A stretch of DNA of 64,000 bases from contig DATNAQ010000130.1 in the NCBI GenBank assembly GCA_035607415.1, forward strand, positions 1 through 64,000. The letters run 5' to 3'. The position numbers were made by a program, and so were the translations under genes. The DNA is from JAQBQH01 sp035607415. GTDB lineage: Bacteria; Myxococcota_A; Polyangia; Palsa-1104. Below the pieces are notes generated by a model, which was not told where the DNA came from, made no database searches, and worked only from the letters and a program-made list of their open reading frames with translations. Each line of letters opens with the position of its first letter. The first letter of the stretch is position 1. Below, piece by piece: positions 24,773-33,388 of the stretch.

Positions 24773-26914
24773 ATGAAGCGCCTACTTCCTCAGCTTATGT
24801 TGGGTTCCGTTCTTCTGTTCTTGGGCGGCTGTTCTTCGAAACCCTGTGACGTCTCGAGTGACTGTGGGAGCGCAGAGGCGTGCGTCGCCGCTCGCTGCTC
24901 CGCGCTCTCGTGCGGCGATGTCTGGTACGCCGTCGATCCGTCGACTGGCGTGTGCACGCCGCTGTCGGGCTGCGCCGACCACGCCGTCGTCGGCGCGTGG
25001 AAGCCGTGCGACGATCCTTGCGCCGGTCTCGGCGAGAATGCCTGCAAGCAGGCGCCGTTCTGCCAGGCCACGTACACCGGCTCGGCCACGTCGGTGACGC
25101 CGGTGCCCGCGGGCGGCATCAGCAGCCCGCCCAGCGAGGCGATCCAGTTCCGCTCGTGCCGCGCCGTCGCGGTGGCGGTCGATCCGTGCAGCAAGCTCGA
25201 CGCGCAGGCGTGCACCGCCGACAGCCGCTGCGAGCAGCAGGCGATCGGCGTCGGCTGCGACTGCGCGTCGGACGCGCCGTGCAACTGTCCGTCGGTGCCG
25301 GCGGGACCGACCTGCGCGCTCAAGTCGTGCGGCGAGCTCGCCAGCGCCGACGCGTGCAACGCGCGGCCCGACTGCTCGACGACGCCGGAGGTCGAGCCGG
25401 CGGCCACGCCGGGCAGCGGCACGGCGGGCAGCGGCACGACGGGCAGCGCCACGACGTCGCCCCAGTCGGCGCCGTTCCAGGGCTGCTTTCCCGTCGGTGG
25501 CTGCGGCTTCGGCGCCGACGAGACGACCTGCTTGAAGCAGCACGCGTGCGCGCCGGTCTACGACGGCAGCGGCAAGTTCGGCAGCTGCATCCCGCAGGAT
25601 TTTTCGATCCACTGCGCCTCCGCGAGCGACTGCGCCGACGGGCAGCGCTGCAACTCCGCCGGCATCTGCGTCGTCGCGGGCTGCGCCGGCGACAACGAAG
25701 CCGAGTGCAACGCCGACCTGCACTGCGAGCCGGTCTATTCGCTCAACTGCTCGCCCTACGCCAACGGCGGCGGTGGCGGCGGCTTCTGCGGCCCCGACGG
25801 CGTCGGTGGTGGCGGTGGCGGTCCGCTGCCGCTCGAAGCGCCGGCGCCCGGCACCTGCAGCTGCGAGCCGACCTTCAGCAACTGCCAGCCGAACAGCGGC
25901 GTCGTCGACGTGGAGAAGAGCGTGCTCGTGCGCGATCCGGCGATCCTCGACGATCCCTACTGGGCGCTGCCGCACGTGCTCGCGCTCGTCTCGGGCAGCG
26001 ACGCCAACGCCGTGGCCGACGGGCTCCTCGGGCAGCTCGGCACGGCGCAGACGGTGAGCGGTCAGACCGCCGCGGCGCGACCGGGCGCGGCCGCGTTCAT
26101 CGCGACGCTGCCGCGCACCACCGGCGGCGTGATCGACGCGTCGCAGATCGGCCTCGTGCCCACGTCGCTGTCGAACCGGCTCGATCTCGCCGACGCCTCG
26201 AGCTGCGGCGAGGCGCGCGTGACCTACGCGCTCGGCCTCGGCGCGACCGATCGGCGCCACCGCATGACGCTCATCGTCGAGCTGCGCCAGCCGCTCGACG
26301 GCGCCGGCTGCCGCACGGTCGCCAAGACGTGGCTCGGGCTCTCGCAGCTCTCGGGCGCGGCGCTGCAGTCGGCGCTGCAGTCGATCTATGCCCCGCTGCT
26401 CACGCCGGCGAACCTGAAGCAGGTGCGCACCAACGAGTTCCTCGTCGGACCGCAGGATCAGACGCAGCCGCCGGCGGCGTGGGAGCTGCGCGAGTTCCAC
26501 CTCGGCACCGACGCGCGGCTGCATCAGTCGCTCTTGCCGCTGCAGGTCGATCCGGCGACGGTGCAGTCGTCGGCCGACTTCCTATCGTGGGTTCAGGCCA
26601 ACGCGTCGGGGCTGCAGCACGGCACGGTGAGCTTCCCGGCGCAGTACCAGGTGCCGACCGGAAACGAGGACGGCTCCGTCGTGTCGCTCAGCGATCCGAG
26701 CATCGCCGACCTCGTCAACCGCTCGACCTGCGCCGGCTGCCACACGACCGCGACCAACAGCGCGTTCGCGCACGTCGCCGAGCGCTTCGGGGGCACCGGG
26801 CGCGCGGAGATCTCGCAGTTCCTCGCCGGCGAGCTCGGCAAGCGCGCCAACCACCTCGGCCTCGTCGCCTCCGGCGCCGCCAGCGCCCCGCTCGACGTCC
26901 GCCCGCTCCACTAG
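24773..26914 (+). CDS. Large Cys-rich lipoprotein with C-terminal CxxCH motif
   Basis: 713 residues from ATG 24773, which follows GGGAGG and starts a lipoprotein signal (LLFLGGC, Cys20). Residues about 25-390 are Cys-rich repeats (SSDCGSAEACVAARC, ASDCADGQRCNSAGIC) with Gly-rich and Thr/Gly spacers. Residues about 390-713 are a globular domain (NRLDLADASSCGEARVTYALG ... QVRTNEFLVG) typical of a family abundant in myxobacterial surface proteins, with one CAGCH haem-like motif near residue 653. Whether haem binds is unproven. Role probably cell-surface binding or redox. Confidence 0.7.
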   Translation: MKRLLPQLMLGSVLLFLGGCSSKPCDVSSDCGSAEACVAARCSALSCGDVWYAVDPSTGVCTPLSGCADHAVVGAWKPCDDPCAGLGENACKQAPFCQATYTGSATSVTPVPAGGISSPPSEAIQFRSCRAVAVAVDPCSKLDAQACTADSRCEQQAIGVGCDCASDAPCNCPSVPAGPTCALKSCGELASADACNARPDCSTTPEVEPAATPGSGTAGSGTTGSATTSPQSAPFQGCFPVGGCGFGADETTCLKQHACAPVYDGSGKFGSCIPQDFSIHCASASDCADGQRCNSAGICVVAGCAGDNEAECNADLHCEPVYSLNCSPYANGGGGGGFCGPDGVGGGGGGPLPLEAPAPGTCSCEPTFSNCQPNSGVVDVEKSVLVRDPAILDDPYWALPHVLALVSGSDANAVADGLLGQLGTAQTVSGQTAAARPGAAAFIATLPRTTGGVIDASQIGLVPTSLSNRLDLADASSCGEARVTYALGLGATDRRHRMTLIVELRQPLDGAGCRTVAKTWLGLSQLSGAALQSALQSIYAPLLTPANLKQVRTNEFLVGPQDQTQPPAAWELREFHLGTDARLHQSLLPLQVDPATVQSSADFLSWVQANASGLQHGTVSFPAQYQVPTGNEDGSVVSLSDPSIADLVNRSTCAGCHTTATNSAFAHVAERFGGTGRAEISQFLAGELGKRANHLGLVASGAASAPLDVRPLH

Positions 26915-26920
26915 TAACGT
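26915..26920 (+). promoter_or_regulatory. -10 hexamer of the iminopeptidase-like gene
   Basis: TAACGT, 6 nt before ATG 26927, immediately after the stop of the upstream gene. No TGn extension here. Confidence 0.35.
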
Positions 26921-26926
26921 CCGCGC

Positions 26927-27727
26927 ATGCTCAGCGTGCGCGGCGCCCAGCTCCACACCCTCGAAGTCGGCGATGGGCCCGAGGTCGTCGTGATGCTCCA
27001 CGGCGGCCCGGGCGCCTCGCACGACTATCTTCGCCCCGGCCTCGACGCCGTCGCCGTGCCCGGCCGGCGCCGCCTCTTCTACTACGACCAGCGCGGCAGC
27101 GGCCGCTCGCCGCTCGACGCCGGCGTCGCGCCCGGCACCTGGCAGGATCACGTCGCCGATCTCGACGCCGTGCGCGAGCACCTCGGCGGCGCACCGCTGA
27201 CGCTGGTCGGCTACTCGTGGGGCGCGCTGCTCGCCATGCTCTATGCGGTCGTGCATCGCGCCGAGGTCAATCGGATCGCGCTCGTCTCGCCGGCGCCCGC
27301 GGCCGGGGCCGAGCGCGCCGAAGCCAAGGAGCGCCTCCTCGCCATGAGCAACCGCCCGTCGGTGAAGGAGCTGCGCGCGCGGCTCGACATGACCGATCGG
27401 CGCAACCGCTTCGCCATCGCCGTCGCCGGCTACTTCGTCGAGCCGGAGCGCGCCCTCGGCCTGACGCCGTTCGTGGTCAAGCAGTCGGCCGAAGAGGCGG
27501 TCTGGAAGAGCCTCGGCACGCACTACGATCTGCGCCCGCAGCTCGCCACGCTCGGCATCCCCGCCTTCGTCGCCCACGGCGAGGAGGATCCCATCCCCGT
27601 CGCCACCGCGCGCGCGACCGCGCAGGCGCTCGGCGGCGAGCTCGTGGCCATCCCGCGCTGCGGCCACGTGCCCTACGTCGAAGCGCCTGACGCGCTCTTC
27701 GGCCCGCTGCTACGCTTTTTGGGCTGA
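26927..27727 (+). CDS. Proline iminopeptidase-like alpha/beta hydrolase
   Basis: 266 residues. HGGPGASHDYL oxyanion strand, YYDQRGSGRS, nucleophile elbow VGYSWGALLA (Ser), Asp in AHGEEDPIPV and His in CGHVPYVEAP give the full catalytic triad. HGGPG and DQRGSGRS are hallmarks of prolyl aminopeptidases (S33). It lacks an export signal, so it is cytosolic. It starts 12 bp after a secreted lipoprotein gene with its own -10 hexamer, and overlaps the convergent amidinotransferase by 18 bp. Confidence 0.85.
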   Translation: MLSVRGAQLHTLEVGDGPEVVVMLHGGPGASHDYLRPGLDAVAVPGRRRLFYYDQRGSGRSPLDAGVAPGTWQDHVADLDAVREHLGGAPLTLVGYSWGALLAMLYAVVHRAEVNRIALVSPAPAAGAERAEAKERLLAMSNRPSVKELRARLDMTDRRNRFAIAVAGYFVEPERALGLTPFVVKQSAEEAVWKSLGTHYDLRPQLATLGIPAFVAHGEEDPIPVATARATAQALGGELVAIPRCGHVPYVEAPDALFGPLLRFLG

Positions 27728-28651
27728 CTCCGGATACGTCTCGGCGAGCGCGTGCAGGTGATCGCGCCGCGACACGTAGTCGGGCGCGTCGGGCGTGAGC
27801 ACGAAGCCGCGCAGCTCGTTGACCAGGCAGCGCGGCCCGCCACCGCCCTTGCCGAACAGCTCGCCGAGCTCGAGCTCCTCGAGGTTGAAGCCGCGCTTGA
27901 TGAGGTGCCCGCGCAACCCCGTCGACAACCCGGTCGGCATCAGCACCGTGCCGTTGACGCAGAGCGAGTTGGCCGCATAGCCGAGGCAGTCCGCCTCGTC
28001 GATGGGCAGCACCTCGACGCGATCGCCGACGAAGTTGCGCAGCTCGGGGATGGTGCGATCGACCAGCGCGCCGGCGAACGCCAGCAGCACCGTGTCGCCG
28101 CCGCGCGTGGTCATCGCGTCCATGCAGGTGTCGCCGTGGAACCACGGCTCGCGCAGCTTGATGTCCATCATGCGCGCGCCGGCCGGCAGGCGCTTCTTGA
28201 CCTCGTCGAGCGACTCCTTGACCGAGCGCACGCCCCAGGTGAGGAGAAAGCGGCTCGACGGCAACGTCGCCACGTCGGCCTGCCCTTCCCAGGTGTGCTC
28301 GACTGCCGTCGTCGGCAGCCCGGCTTCGGCCCAGAACGCCTTGATGTGCGCCTGCTCCGCCTGGCGATGCGCGACCGACATCTTCGACAACATCCAGCTC
28401 CACGAGTCGCCCTGCTTGAACAGCGCGCCCGCGTTGGCCGTGTACATCATCCCCGTCAGCGGCGGGTCGACGTCGGGCGGCGGCATCACCAGGATGCGCC
28501 CGCCGTGCTTGGTGATGGCGTCGCACAGAAGGAGCCACTCGCGCATCGCCGCGCGCGGGTTGGTCGCCTGCTTCTGCTTGCTGCGAAAGTTTTCACCGCC
28601 GCGGATGGTCCAACGCGCGGCCGGATAGGACATGAGGTAGGTGGCGCCCAT
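27710..28651 (-). CDS. Amidinotransferase/DDAH-family amidinohydrolase
   Basis: 313 residues. Pentein-fold guanidine-group enzyme: GMMYTANAGALF near the Asn/Asp substrate site, WFHGDTCMDAM (catalytic His and its Asp), and CLVNELRGFV with the nucleophilic Cys near the C-terminus. Relatives are dimethylarginine dimethylaminohydrolase, arginine deiminase and amidinotransferases; substrate cannot be assigned. Start at ATG 28651 has TGATAGGGT 8 nt upstream. Divergent from the AAA-associated-domain gene across 39 bp. Confidence 0.82.
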   Translation of the reverse strand: MGATYLMSYPAARWTIRGGENFRSKQKQATNPRAAMREWLLLCDAITKHGGRILVMPPPDVDPPLTGMMYTANAGALFKQGDSWSWMLSKMSVAHRQAEQAHIKAFWAEAGLPTTAVEHTWEGQADVATLPSSRFLLTWGVRSVKESLDEVKKRLPAGARMMDIKLREPWFHGDTCMDAMTTRGGDTVLLAFAGALVDRTIPELRNFVGDRVEVLPIDEADCLGYAANSLCVNGTVLMPTGLSTGLRGHLIKRGFNLEELELGELFGKGGGGPRCLVNELRGFVLTPDAPDYVSRRDHLHALAETYPESAQKA

Positions 28652-28690
28652 GGACGGCAACCCTATCATAGTTGTGTTACACAGACGCCG

Positions 28691-29191
28691 ATGCAGACCA
28701 CCATCGAACCGCTGCCGTCGACGGGGATCTCCAAGATCCTCGGCATGTGCGAAATCCTCGACGACAAGGGAGGCCGCGAGGATCTCTTCACGCTCGCGCG
28801 CGATCTCCACATGCCGTTCTCCGAGGTGCTCCTCGTCATCAAGGCGGCCGAGATGCTCGCGCTCATCGACACCCCCGGCCACGAGGCGCAGCTGACCGCG
28901 TTCGGCAAGAAGCTGCTCGCCGCGCCCATGGGCGAGAAGAAGGCGCAGCTCGGCGCGCAGATGCTCAAGCTCAACGTGTTCCAGCACGTCGTGAAGCTCT
29001 TGAAGTCGAACGAGCGCGGCGAGCTGCCCGCGGAGCTGATCCTCGAGGAGCTGGCGCTGCGCCTGCCGCACGAGCAGCCGCGGCAGATGTTCACGACGCT
29101 CTTGAACTGGGGCCGCTACGGCGACGTGTTCGGCTACTCGCGTGACAGCGATCTGTTCTTCCTACACCGCCCCGAGCCCGCTTCTATCTAA
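28691..29191 (+). CDS. Stand-alone AAA-associated C-terminal domain protein
   Basis: 166 residues. STGISKILGMCEILDDKGGREDLFTLARDLH matches the domain (AAA_assoc_C type) normally fused to the C-terminus of nitrate/sulphonate-type ABC ATPases, here without any ATPase. The winged-helix-like core (VLLVIKAAEMLALIDTPGHEAQLTAFGKKL) is followed by helices ending in LNWGRYGDVFGYSRDSDLFFLH. It may act as a regulator or as a separate subunit. TGT + TACACA lies 7 nt before the ATG, in the 39-bp region shared with the amidinotransferase. Confidence 0.75.
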   Translation: MQTTIEPLPSTGISKILGMCEILDDKGGREDLFTLARDLHMPFSEVLLVIKAAEMLALIDTPGHEAQLTAFGKKLLAAPMGEKKAQLGAQMLKLNVFQHVVKLLKSNERGELPAELILEELALRLPHEQPRQMFTTLLNWGRYGDVFGYSRDSDLFFLHRPEPASI

Positions 29192-29481
29192 GAGAATCCG
29201 CACCGGAATGCGTCGCGTTGCCGTCGTCGATGACCACGAAGCATGTAGTCGTGTCCGCCGTCTACCATATCAGGCTGTGCAGATTCGCCGCTGCGGCAAA
29301 TTGTCGTGTGCGGGCGCCGCGCTCGTGATCGCACGCACAGCCTCGGAGGCGTCGCCGGCTAGCGGTCGGACCACTGTCTGAATCGAGGACAGTTGGGCGC
29401 AGTGCAATCTATCGACATCATTCGCCCTACATGTGGCACCAAGTATGCTGAGGGCCGCCCGCCAAGATGAGGGGAACGACG

Positions 29482-29946
29482 ATGCGAATGATGGGGATCG
29501 CGCTCGTGGCGGCTACGTTGGTGCTCGGCGGAGGCGTCGCGACGGCGTCGCCGCTCAAGATTCGGAACGGCTCGTCGGTGCGCGTGGCGCTCGCCGGCAA
29601 GCGGGAAGCCGGCGTGGGGCTGAAGCCGCGCGCGGGCGGCTGGCAGCTCCAGCTGGCGCTGACGCCGGGGGCGGTCGCCGACGTGTTCGACGTGACCGAG
29701 GGGGCGACGGCGTCGAAGTGGACGGTGCAGGTCGACGACGGCGTGGTGTTCTTCGATCAGGAGACGTTCCTGCCGGGGCATGCGTATCGCGTGCTGGTCC
29801 GCCGCGGCGCGGAGGCCATCGGCGCCACGCTGGTCTACCTGTATCCGCCGACGGTGGCCGCGCGGCACAAGATCACCTTCGACGACGCCGAGGCCGGCAA
29901 CGCCGGCGGCGACGAGCCGACGCTGGTCAAGAAGCCGACCCTGTAG
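29482..29946 (+). CDS. Hypothetical exported protein
   Basis: 154 residues from ATG 29482, which follows GAGGGG at good spacing (other ATGs at 29467 and 29488). Signal peptide (IALVAATLVLGGGVATA) without lipobox, then a beta-rich domain (IRNGSSVRVALAG, WTVQVDDGVVFFDQETFLPGHAYRVLVRRG) and an acidic tail. No family recognised. The end of the gene, including the stop codon, is duplicated in tandem (27 bp). The preceding 290 bp contain no gene; I see only a weak imperfect hairpin near 29375-29395. Confidence 0.65.
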   Translation: MRMMGIALVAATLVLGGGVATASPLKIRNGSSVRVALAGKREAGVGLKPRAGGWQLQLALTPGAVADVFDVTEGATASKWTVQVDDGVVFFDQETFLPGHAYRVLVRRGAEAIGATLVYLYPPTVAARHKITFDDAEAGNAGGDEPTLVKKPTL

Positions 29947-29982
29947 GCCATCGGCAAGAAGCCGACCCTGTAGGCCGTCGGC
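29929..29982 (+). repeat. 27-bp tandem duplication across a stop codon
   Basis: Two copies of a 27-bp unit (aagaagccgaccctgtaggc..) with one mismatch. The second TAG (29971-29973) is in frame with the first (29944-29946). Confidence 0.8.
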
Positions 29983-29999
29983 CCGCCGGACCTGCGCCG

Positions 30000-30728
30000 T
30001 TACTCGTCGTCGTCCCTCGTCGCTGCGCCCAGGCGATCGAGCAGATGCCTCAGGACCTCGATGCGCGCGTGCCACTTGCGGTTGCCGCCGATGATCTTCC
30101 ACGGCGCGTACGGCGTGTCGGTCTCGTCGAACATCTGCTCGGCGGCGTCGACGTATTCGTCCCAGTGCTCGCGGTTGCGCCAGTCCTCGGGGCCGATCTT
30201 CCAGCGCTTGTAGGGATCGTTCTCGCGCTCCTCGAAACGCCTCTTCTGCTCGTGCTTGGTGATGGCCAGGAACACCTTCACCAGGATCACGCCGTCGTCG
30301 ACGAGCTGGCGCTCGAACTCGTTGATTTCGCGGTAGGCGCGCTTCCACGCCTTCTTCTTGCAGAGCTTCTCCACGCGCTCGACGAGCACGCGCCCGTACC
30401 AGGTGCGATCGAAGATTCCCCAGCGGCCGTTCTCGGGCATGCGCGTCCAGAAGCGCCACAGGTAGTGGTGCTTCTTCTCCTCGTCCGACGGCGCGCCGAT
30501 GGCGTGGACGTGATAGCCGCGCGGGTCGAGCTTCTCGGTCATGCGCTTGATGGCGCCGCCCTTGCCCGCGGCGTCCCAGCCTTCGAAGGCGAGGACGACG
30601 GGCCGCTTGCCTTCGCGCGTCTTGAGCTCGGCCTTCAAGACCTCGAGCTGCAGCTCGGCGAGCGTGCGCTCGTACGTCTTCTTGTCGGGCACCTCCGCGT
30701 CGTAGTCGAGCTTGTCCAGGATCCCCAT
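30000..30728 (-). CDS. Polyphosphate kinase 2 family protein
   Basis: 242 residues. Walker A FEGWDAAGKGG (residues 48-58), lid region around HHYLWRFWTRMPENG, and the Walker B-like FDRTWYGRVLVERVE. PPK2 enzymes transfer phosphate between polyphosphate and nucleotides; the class (AMP, ADP or both) cannot be set from this reading. RRFEERENDPYKRWKIGPEDWRNR and the PWKIIGGNRKWHARIEVL C-terminus fit single-domain PPK2. Its TAGCAT -10 (6 nt before the ATG) overlaps the opposing -10 of the divergent gene. Confidence 0.93.
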   Translation of the reverse strand: MGILDKLDYDAEVPDKKTYERTLAELQLEVLKAELKTREGKRPVVLAFEGWDAAGKGGAIKRMTEKLDPRGYHVHAIGAPSDEEKKHHYLWRFWTRMPENGRWGIFDRTWYGRVLVERVEKLCKKKAWKRAYREINEFERQLVDDGVILVKVFLAITKHEQKRRFEERENDPYKRWKIGPEDWRNREHWDEYVDAAEQMFDETDTPYAPWKIIGGNRKWHARIEVLRHLLDRLGAATRDDDE

Positions 30729-30734
30729 GAAGCG

Positions 30735-30744
30735 ATGCTACACT
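30735..30744. promoter_or_regulatory. Overlapping face-to-face -10 elements of divergent genes
   Basis: Minus-strand TAGCAT (30735-30740) and plus-strand TACACT (30739-30744, preceded by TGC) share two base pairs, each exactly 6 nt from its own start codon (ATG 30728 and GTG 30751). RNA polymerase could hardly occupy both at once. Confidence 0.5.
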
Positions 30745-30750
30745 CGCGCC

Positions 30751-31278
30751 GTGCTCTCGCGACGAGGATTCCTGCGCGCCGGGATCGTCGGTGGCGTGCT
30801 GCTCGGCGGCGCCGCCATCGTCGGGCGCTCGCTGTCGGGCTATCACCTCGACGCGGTGACAGCGTCGCGATTGCGCGCGCTGTCGCCCAAAGAGTACCTG
30901 GTGATGCAGGCGGTGGCGCGGCGCGTGCTCGCCGCCGATGCCGACGACGCTCCGAGCGCCGACGCGGTCGACGTCGCCGGCGCGGTCGATACGTACGTCG
31001 CGAAGCTGCCGCCGGCGGTGCAGCGCGAGGTGCGCGCGCTGTTGCAGCTGGTCGAGCACGGGTCTTCTTTGTTTCGCGGGCGCGCCACGCGCTTCACGCA
31101 CCTGACGCCGGCGGAGCAGGACGCGACGCTCGCCGATTGGCAGCACTCGTCGCTCGTGGTGCGGCAGCGCGGATTCCAGGCGCTGCGTACGCTCGCGTTC
31201 CTCGGCTACTGGCGCGACGATCGCACGTGGCCGCTCATCGGCTACTCGGGGCCGATGCTGCCCAAGCGCGCCTTATGA
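30751..31278 (+). CDS. Gluconate 2-dehydrogenase subunit 3-like protein
   Basis: 175 residues from GTG. Twin-arginine-like signal SRRGFLRAG with a hydrophobic stretch, so exported folded. The C-terminal part (LTPAEQDATLADWQHSS, RQRGFQALRTLAFLGYWRDDRTWPLIGYSGPM) is the hallmark of the small subunit partnering GMC dehydrogenases. It overlaps the following GMC gene by 4 bp (ATGA). The small subunit is thought to aid export or maturation of the flavin subunit. Confidence 0.85.
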   Translation: MLSRRGFLRAGIVGGVLLGGAAIVGRSLSGYHLDAVTASRLRALSPKEYLVMQAVARRVLAADADDAPSADAVDVAGAVDTYVAKLPPAVQREVRALLQLVEHGSSLFRGRATRFTHLTPAEQDATLADWQHSSLVVRQRGFQALRTLAFLGYWRDDRTWPLIGYSGPMLPKRAL

Positions 31279-32783
31279 GCCAAGCGGCGATCGAGTCGGG
31301 GCGCGACCTTCGCGGTGACACGACGCTCGACTGCGACGTGGTCGTCGTCGGCACCGGCGCCGGTGGGGCGATGGTCGCGCGGCAAGCGGCGCGCGCGGGC
31401 CTCAAGGTGATCGCGCTCGAGGAGGGCGCGTACAGCGTGCCGCGTGACTTCACGCAGCGCGAAGACGAGATGCTGCCGCTGCTCTTCCAGGACGGCGGCG
31501 GGCGCACCACCGACGATGGCGCCATCGCCGTCTTGCAAGGGCGCGGCGTCGGCGGCTCCACGGTGCACAACACCAACTTGTGCAAGCGCGCGCCGGCGCC
31601 GGTGCTCGACGGCTGGGGCGTCGACGGCTGGCGCGCCGCCGAGCTGGCGCCGCACTACGAGGTCGTCGAGCACGATCTGTCGGTGGCGCCGATCGAGGAG
31701 AGCCGCATCAACCGCAACAACGCGATCCTCCGGCGCGGCGTCGAGAAGCTGGGCTGGCGCGGCGGCATCTTGTCGCACAACCGGCGCGGCTGCGTGGGCT
31801 CGGGCTTCTGCGAGCTCGGCTGCGCGTTCGACGCCAAGCAGAACGCGCTCAAGGTGCTCATCCCCGCCGCCGTCGAGGCGGGCGCGCGCGTCGTCGCCGA
31901 TTGCCGCGTCGAGCGCGTGATCGTCAAGCACGGGCGCGCCGTCGGCGTGCAGGCGCGAGCGCTGCGCGAGGGCCGGCCCGGCGCGACCGTCAGCGTGCGC
32001 GCGCGCGCGGTCGTGCTCGCGGGCAGCGCCGTCGGCTCGGCGGCGCTGGCGCTGGCGAGCGGGCTGCCCGATCCGTCGGGCCGGGTCGGCCGCGGCCTCC
32101 GGCTGCATCCCGGCGCGGCCATCGCCGGCGTGTTCGACGAGATCATCGAAGGCTGGAACGGCATTCCGCAGAGCTGGGAGTGCACCGAGAAGCTCCGGTA
32201 CGACGAGGCGCCCGGAAACGACGATCGCACCTGGATCCTGACGGCGTTCGCGCATCCCATCGGCATGGCCTCGTCGATGCCCGGCTTCGGGCCGGCGCAC
32301 ATGAAGCTGATGCGGCTCTATCCACGCATCGCCGTGCTCGCGGCGATGCTGCACGATCGCTCCGAAGGCAGCATCGGCGTCTCCAGCGGCGGGCGGCCCG
32401 TCGTCAAGTACGCGCTCGACGCCGCCGATCAGCGCGCGCTCCTCGGCGGAATGCGCGCGTGCGCCGAGATCCTGTTCGCCGCCGGCGCGCGGCAGGTGAT
32501 CGTGCCGTTCGCCTCGCCGCTCGTGTTGTCGTCGACGCGCGAGCTCGACTCGATCGTCGCGCACGGCTATCGCCCGCTCGATCCGCTGCTCACCGCGGTG
32601 CATCCGATGGGCACGCTCGCGCTCGGCCGCGTCGTCGACGAGCGCGGCCGCTGGCACGGCGCCGACGGCGCCTGGGTCGCCGACGGCTCCTTGTTCCCGA
32701 CGAGCCTCGGCGGCCCGCCGCAGCTCAGCATCTACGCCGCCGGGCACAAGGTCGCGGGCCACCTCGTGGAGTCGCTGCGATGA
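31275..32783 (+). CDS. GMC-family oxidoreductase, large subunit
   Basis: 502 residues. FAD motif VVVVGTGAGGAMVARQAARAG, GRGVGGSTVHNTNLCKRAP, Cys-rich insert CVGSGFCELGCAFDAKQN, and the C-terminal TAVHPMGTLALG with DGSLFPTSLGGPPQLSIYAAG. No signal peptide of its own, so it may be co-exported with the preceding Tat-type subunit. Paralogue of the 20453 enzyme but shorter, lacking the 150-residue N-terminal extension. The His that aligns with the GMC catalytic residue is in AVHPMGT. Operon: subunit 3-like, GMC, DUF218, each overlapping by 4 bp. Confidence 0.9.
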   Translation: MSQAAIESGRDLRGDTTLDCDVVVVGTGAGGAMVARQAARAGLKVIALEEGAYSVPRDFTQREDEMLPLLFQDGGGRTTDDGAIAVLQGRGVGGSTVHNTNLCKRAPAPVLDGWGVDGWRAAELAPHYEVVEHDLSVAPIEESRINRNNAILRRGVEKLGWRGGILSHNRRGCVGSGFCELGCAFDAKQNALKVLIPAAVEAGARVVADCRVERVIVKHGRAVGVQARALREGRPGATVSVRARAVVLAGSAVGSAALALASGLPDPSGRVGRGLRLHPGAAIAGVFDEIIEGWNGIPQSWECTEKLRYDEAPGNDDRTWILTAFAHPIGMASSMPGFGPAHMKLMRLYPRIAVLAAMLHDRSEGSIGVSSGGRPVVKYALDAADQRALLGGMRACAEILFAAGARQVIVPFASPLVLSSTRELDSIVAHGYRPLDPLLTAVHPMGTLALGRVVDERGRWHGADGAWVADGSLFPTSLGGPPQLSIYAAGHKVAGHLVESLR

Positions 32784-33388
32784 AGCGCGCGCTCGTCGCG
32801 CTCGTGCTCGCGGTCGGCGCGGCCGGCTGTATCGATCTGCGCGACACGTTCCGCCCGTACGCCAAGCACCCCGAGGAGGTGACGGCGCTGCTCGCCGAGC
32901 AGAAGCCGCTGCCGCATTACGACGCCGCGCTCGTGCTCGGCTGCCCTGCCCTGCCCGACGGCTCGGCGTCGCCGTGCGAGCGCTGCCGCGTCAAATCGGC
33001 CGTGCGCCAGTATCGCGCCGGCACCGTCGGCAAGATCATCTTCTCCGGCGGCGCCGCGCACTCGCCCGACGTCGAGGCCGACGTCATGGGCGCGCTCGCC
33101 GAGCATCGCGGCGTGCCCGCGGCCGACGTGCTGCGCGAGCCGCGCGCGCTCACGACGTGGCAGAACGTCCGTTTCTCGTTAAAGATCCTGCGCGCCCGCG
33201 CGCTCGAGACGGTGCTGGTGATCTCGACGGCGGATCATCTGCCGCGTGCGCGCCGCATCGCCCGCTTCTGGGGCCTCGACGACGCGCACACGCGCTACTT
33301 CGCGTGCGATCGTGACATGCCGCCCGACTCGGAGGCGGAGTGGTCTCAGCCGCCGACGGCTCAGCCGCCGACGAAGACGAACGGATAG
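32780..33388 (+). CDS. DUF218 (YdcF/ElyC-like) lipoprotein
   Basis: 202 residues. Lipobox GAAGC (Cys17). DUF218 core: YDAALVLGCPALPDGSASPC, KIIFSGGAAHSPDVEADVM, EPRALTTWQNVRFSLKIL and VLVISTADHLPRARRIARFWG. Relatives SanA, YdcF and ElyC affect envelope integrity and lipid carrier metabolism. Unusual in being a lipoprotein and in having two Cys in the first loop. Third gene of the GMC operon; the tail overlaps the convergent AgmX-domain gene by 28 bp. Confidence 0.85.
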   Translation: MKRALVALVLAVGAAGCIDLRDTFRPYAKHPEEVTALLAEQKPLPHYDAALVLGCPALPDGSASPCERCRVKSAVRQYRAGTVGKIIFSGGAAHSPDVEADVMGALAEHRGVPAADVLREPRALTTWQNVRFSLKILRARALETVLVISTADHLPRARRIARFWGLDDAHTRYFACDRDMPPDSEAEWSQPPTAQPPTKTNG

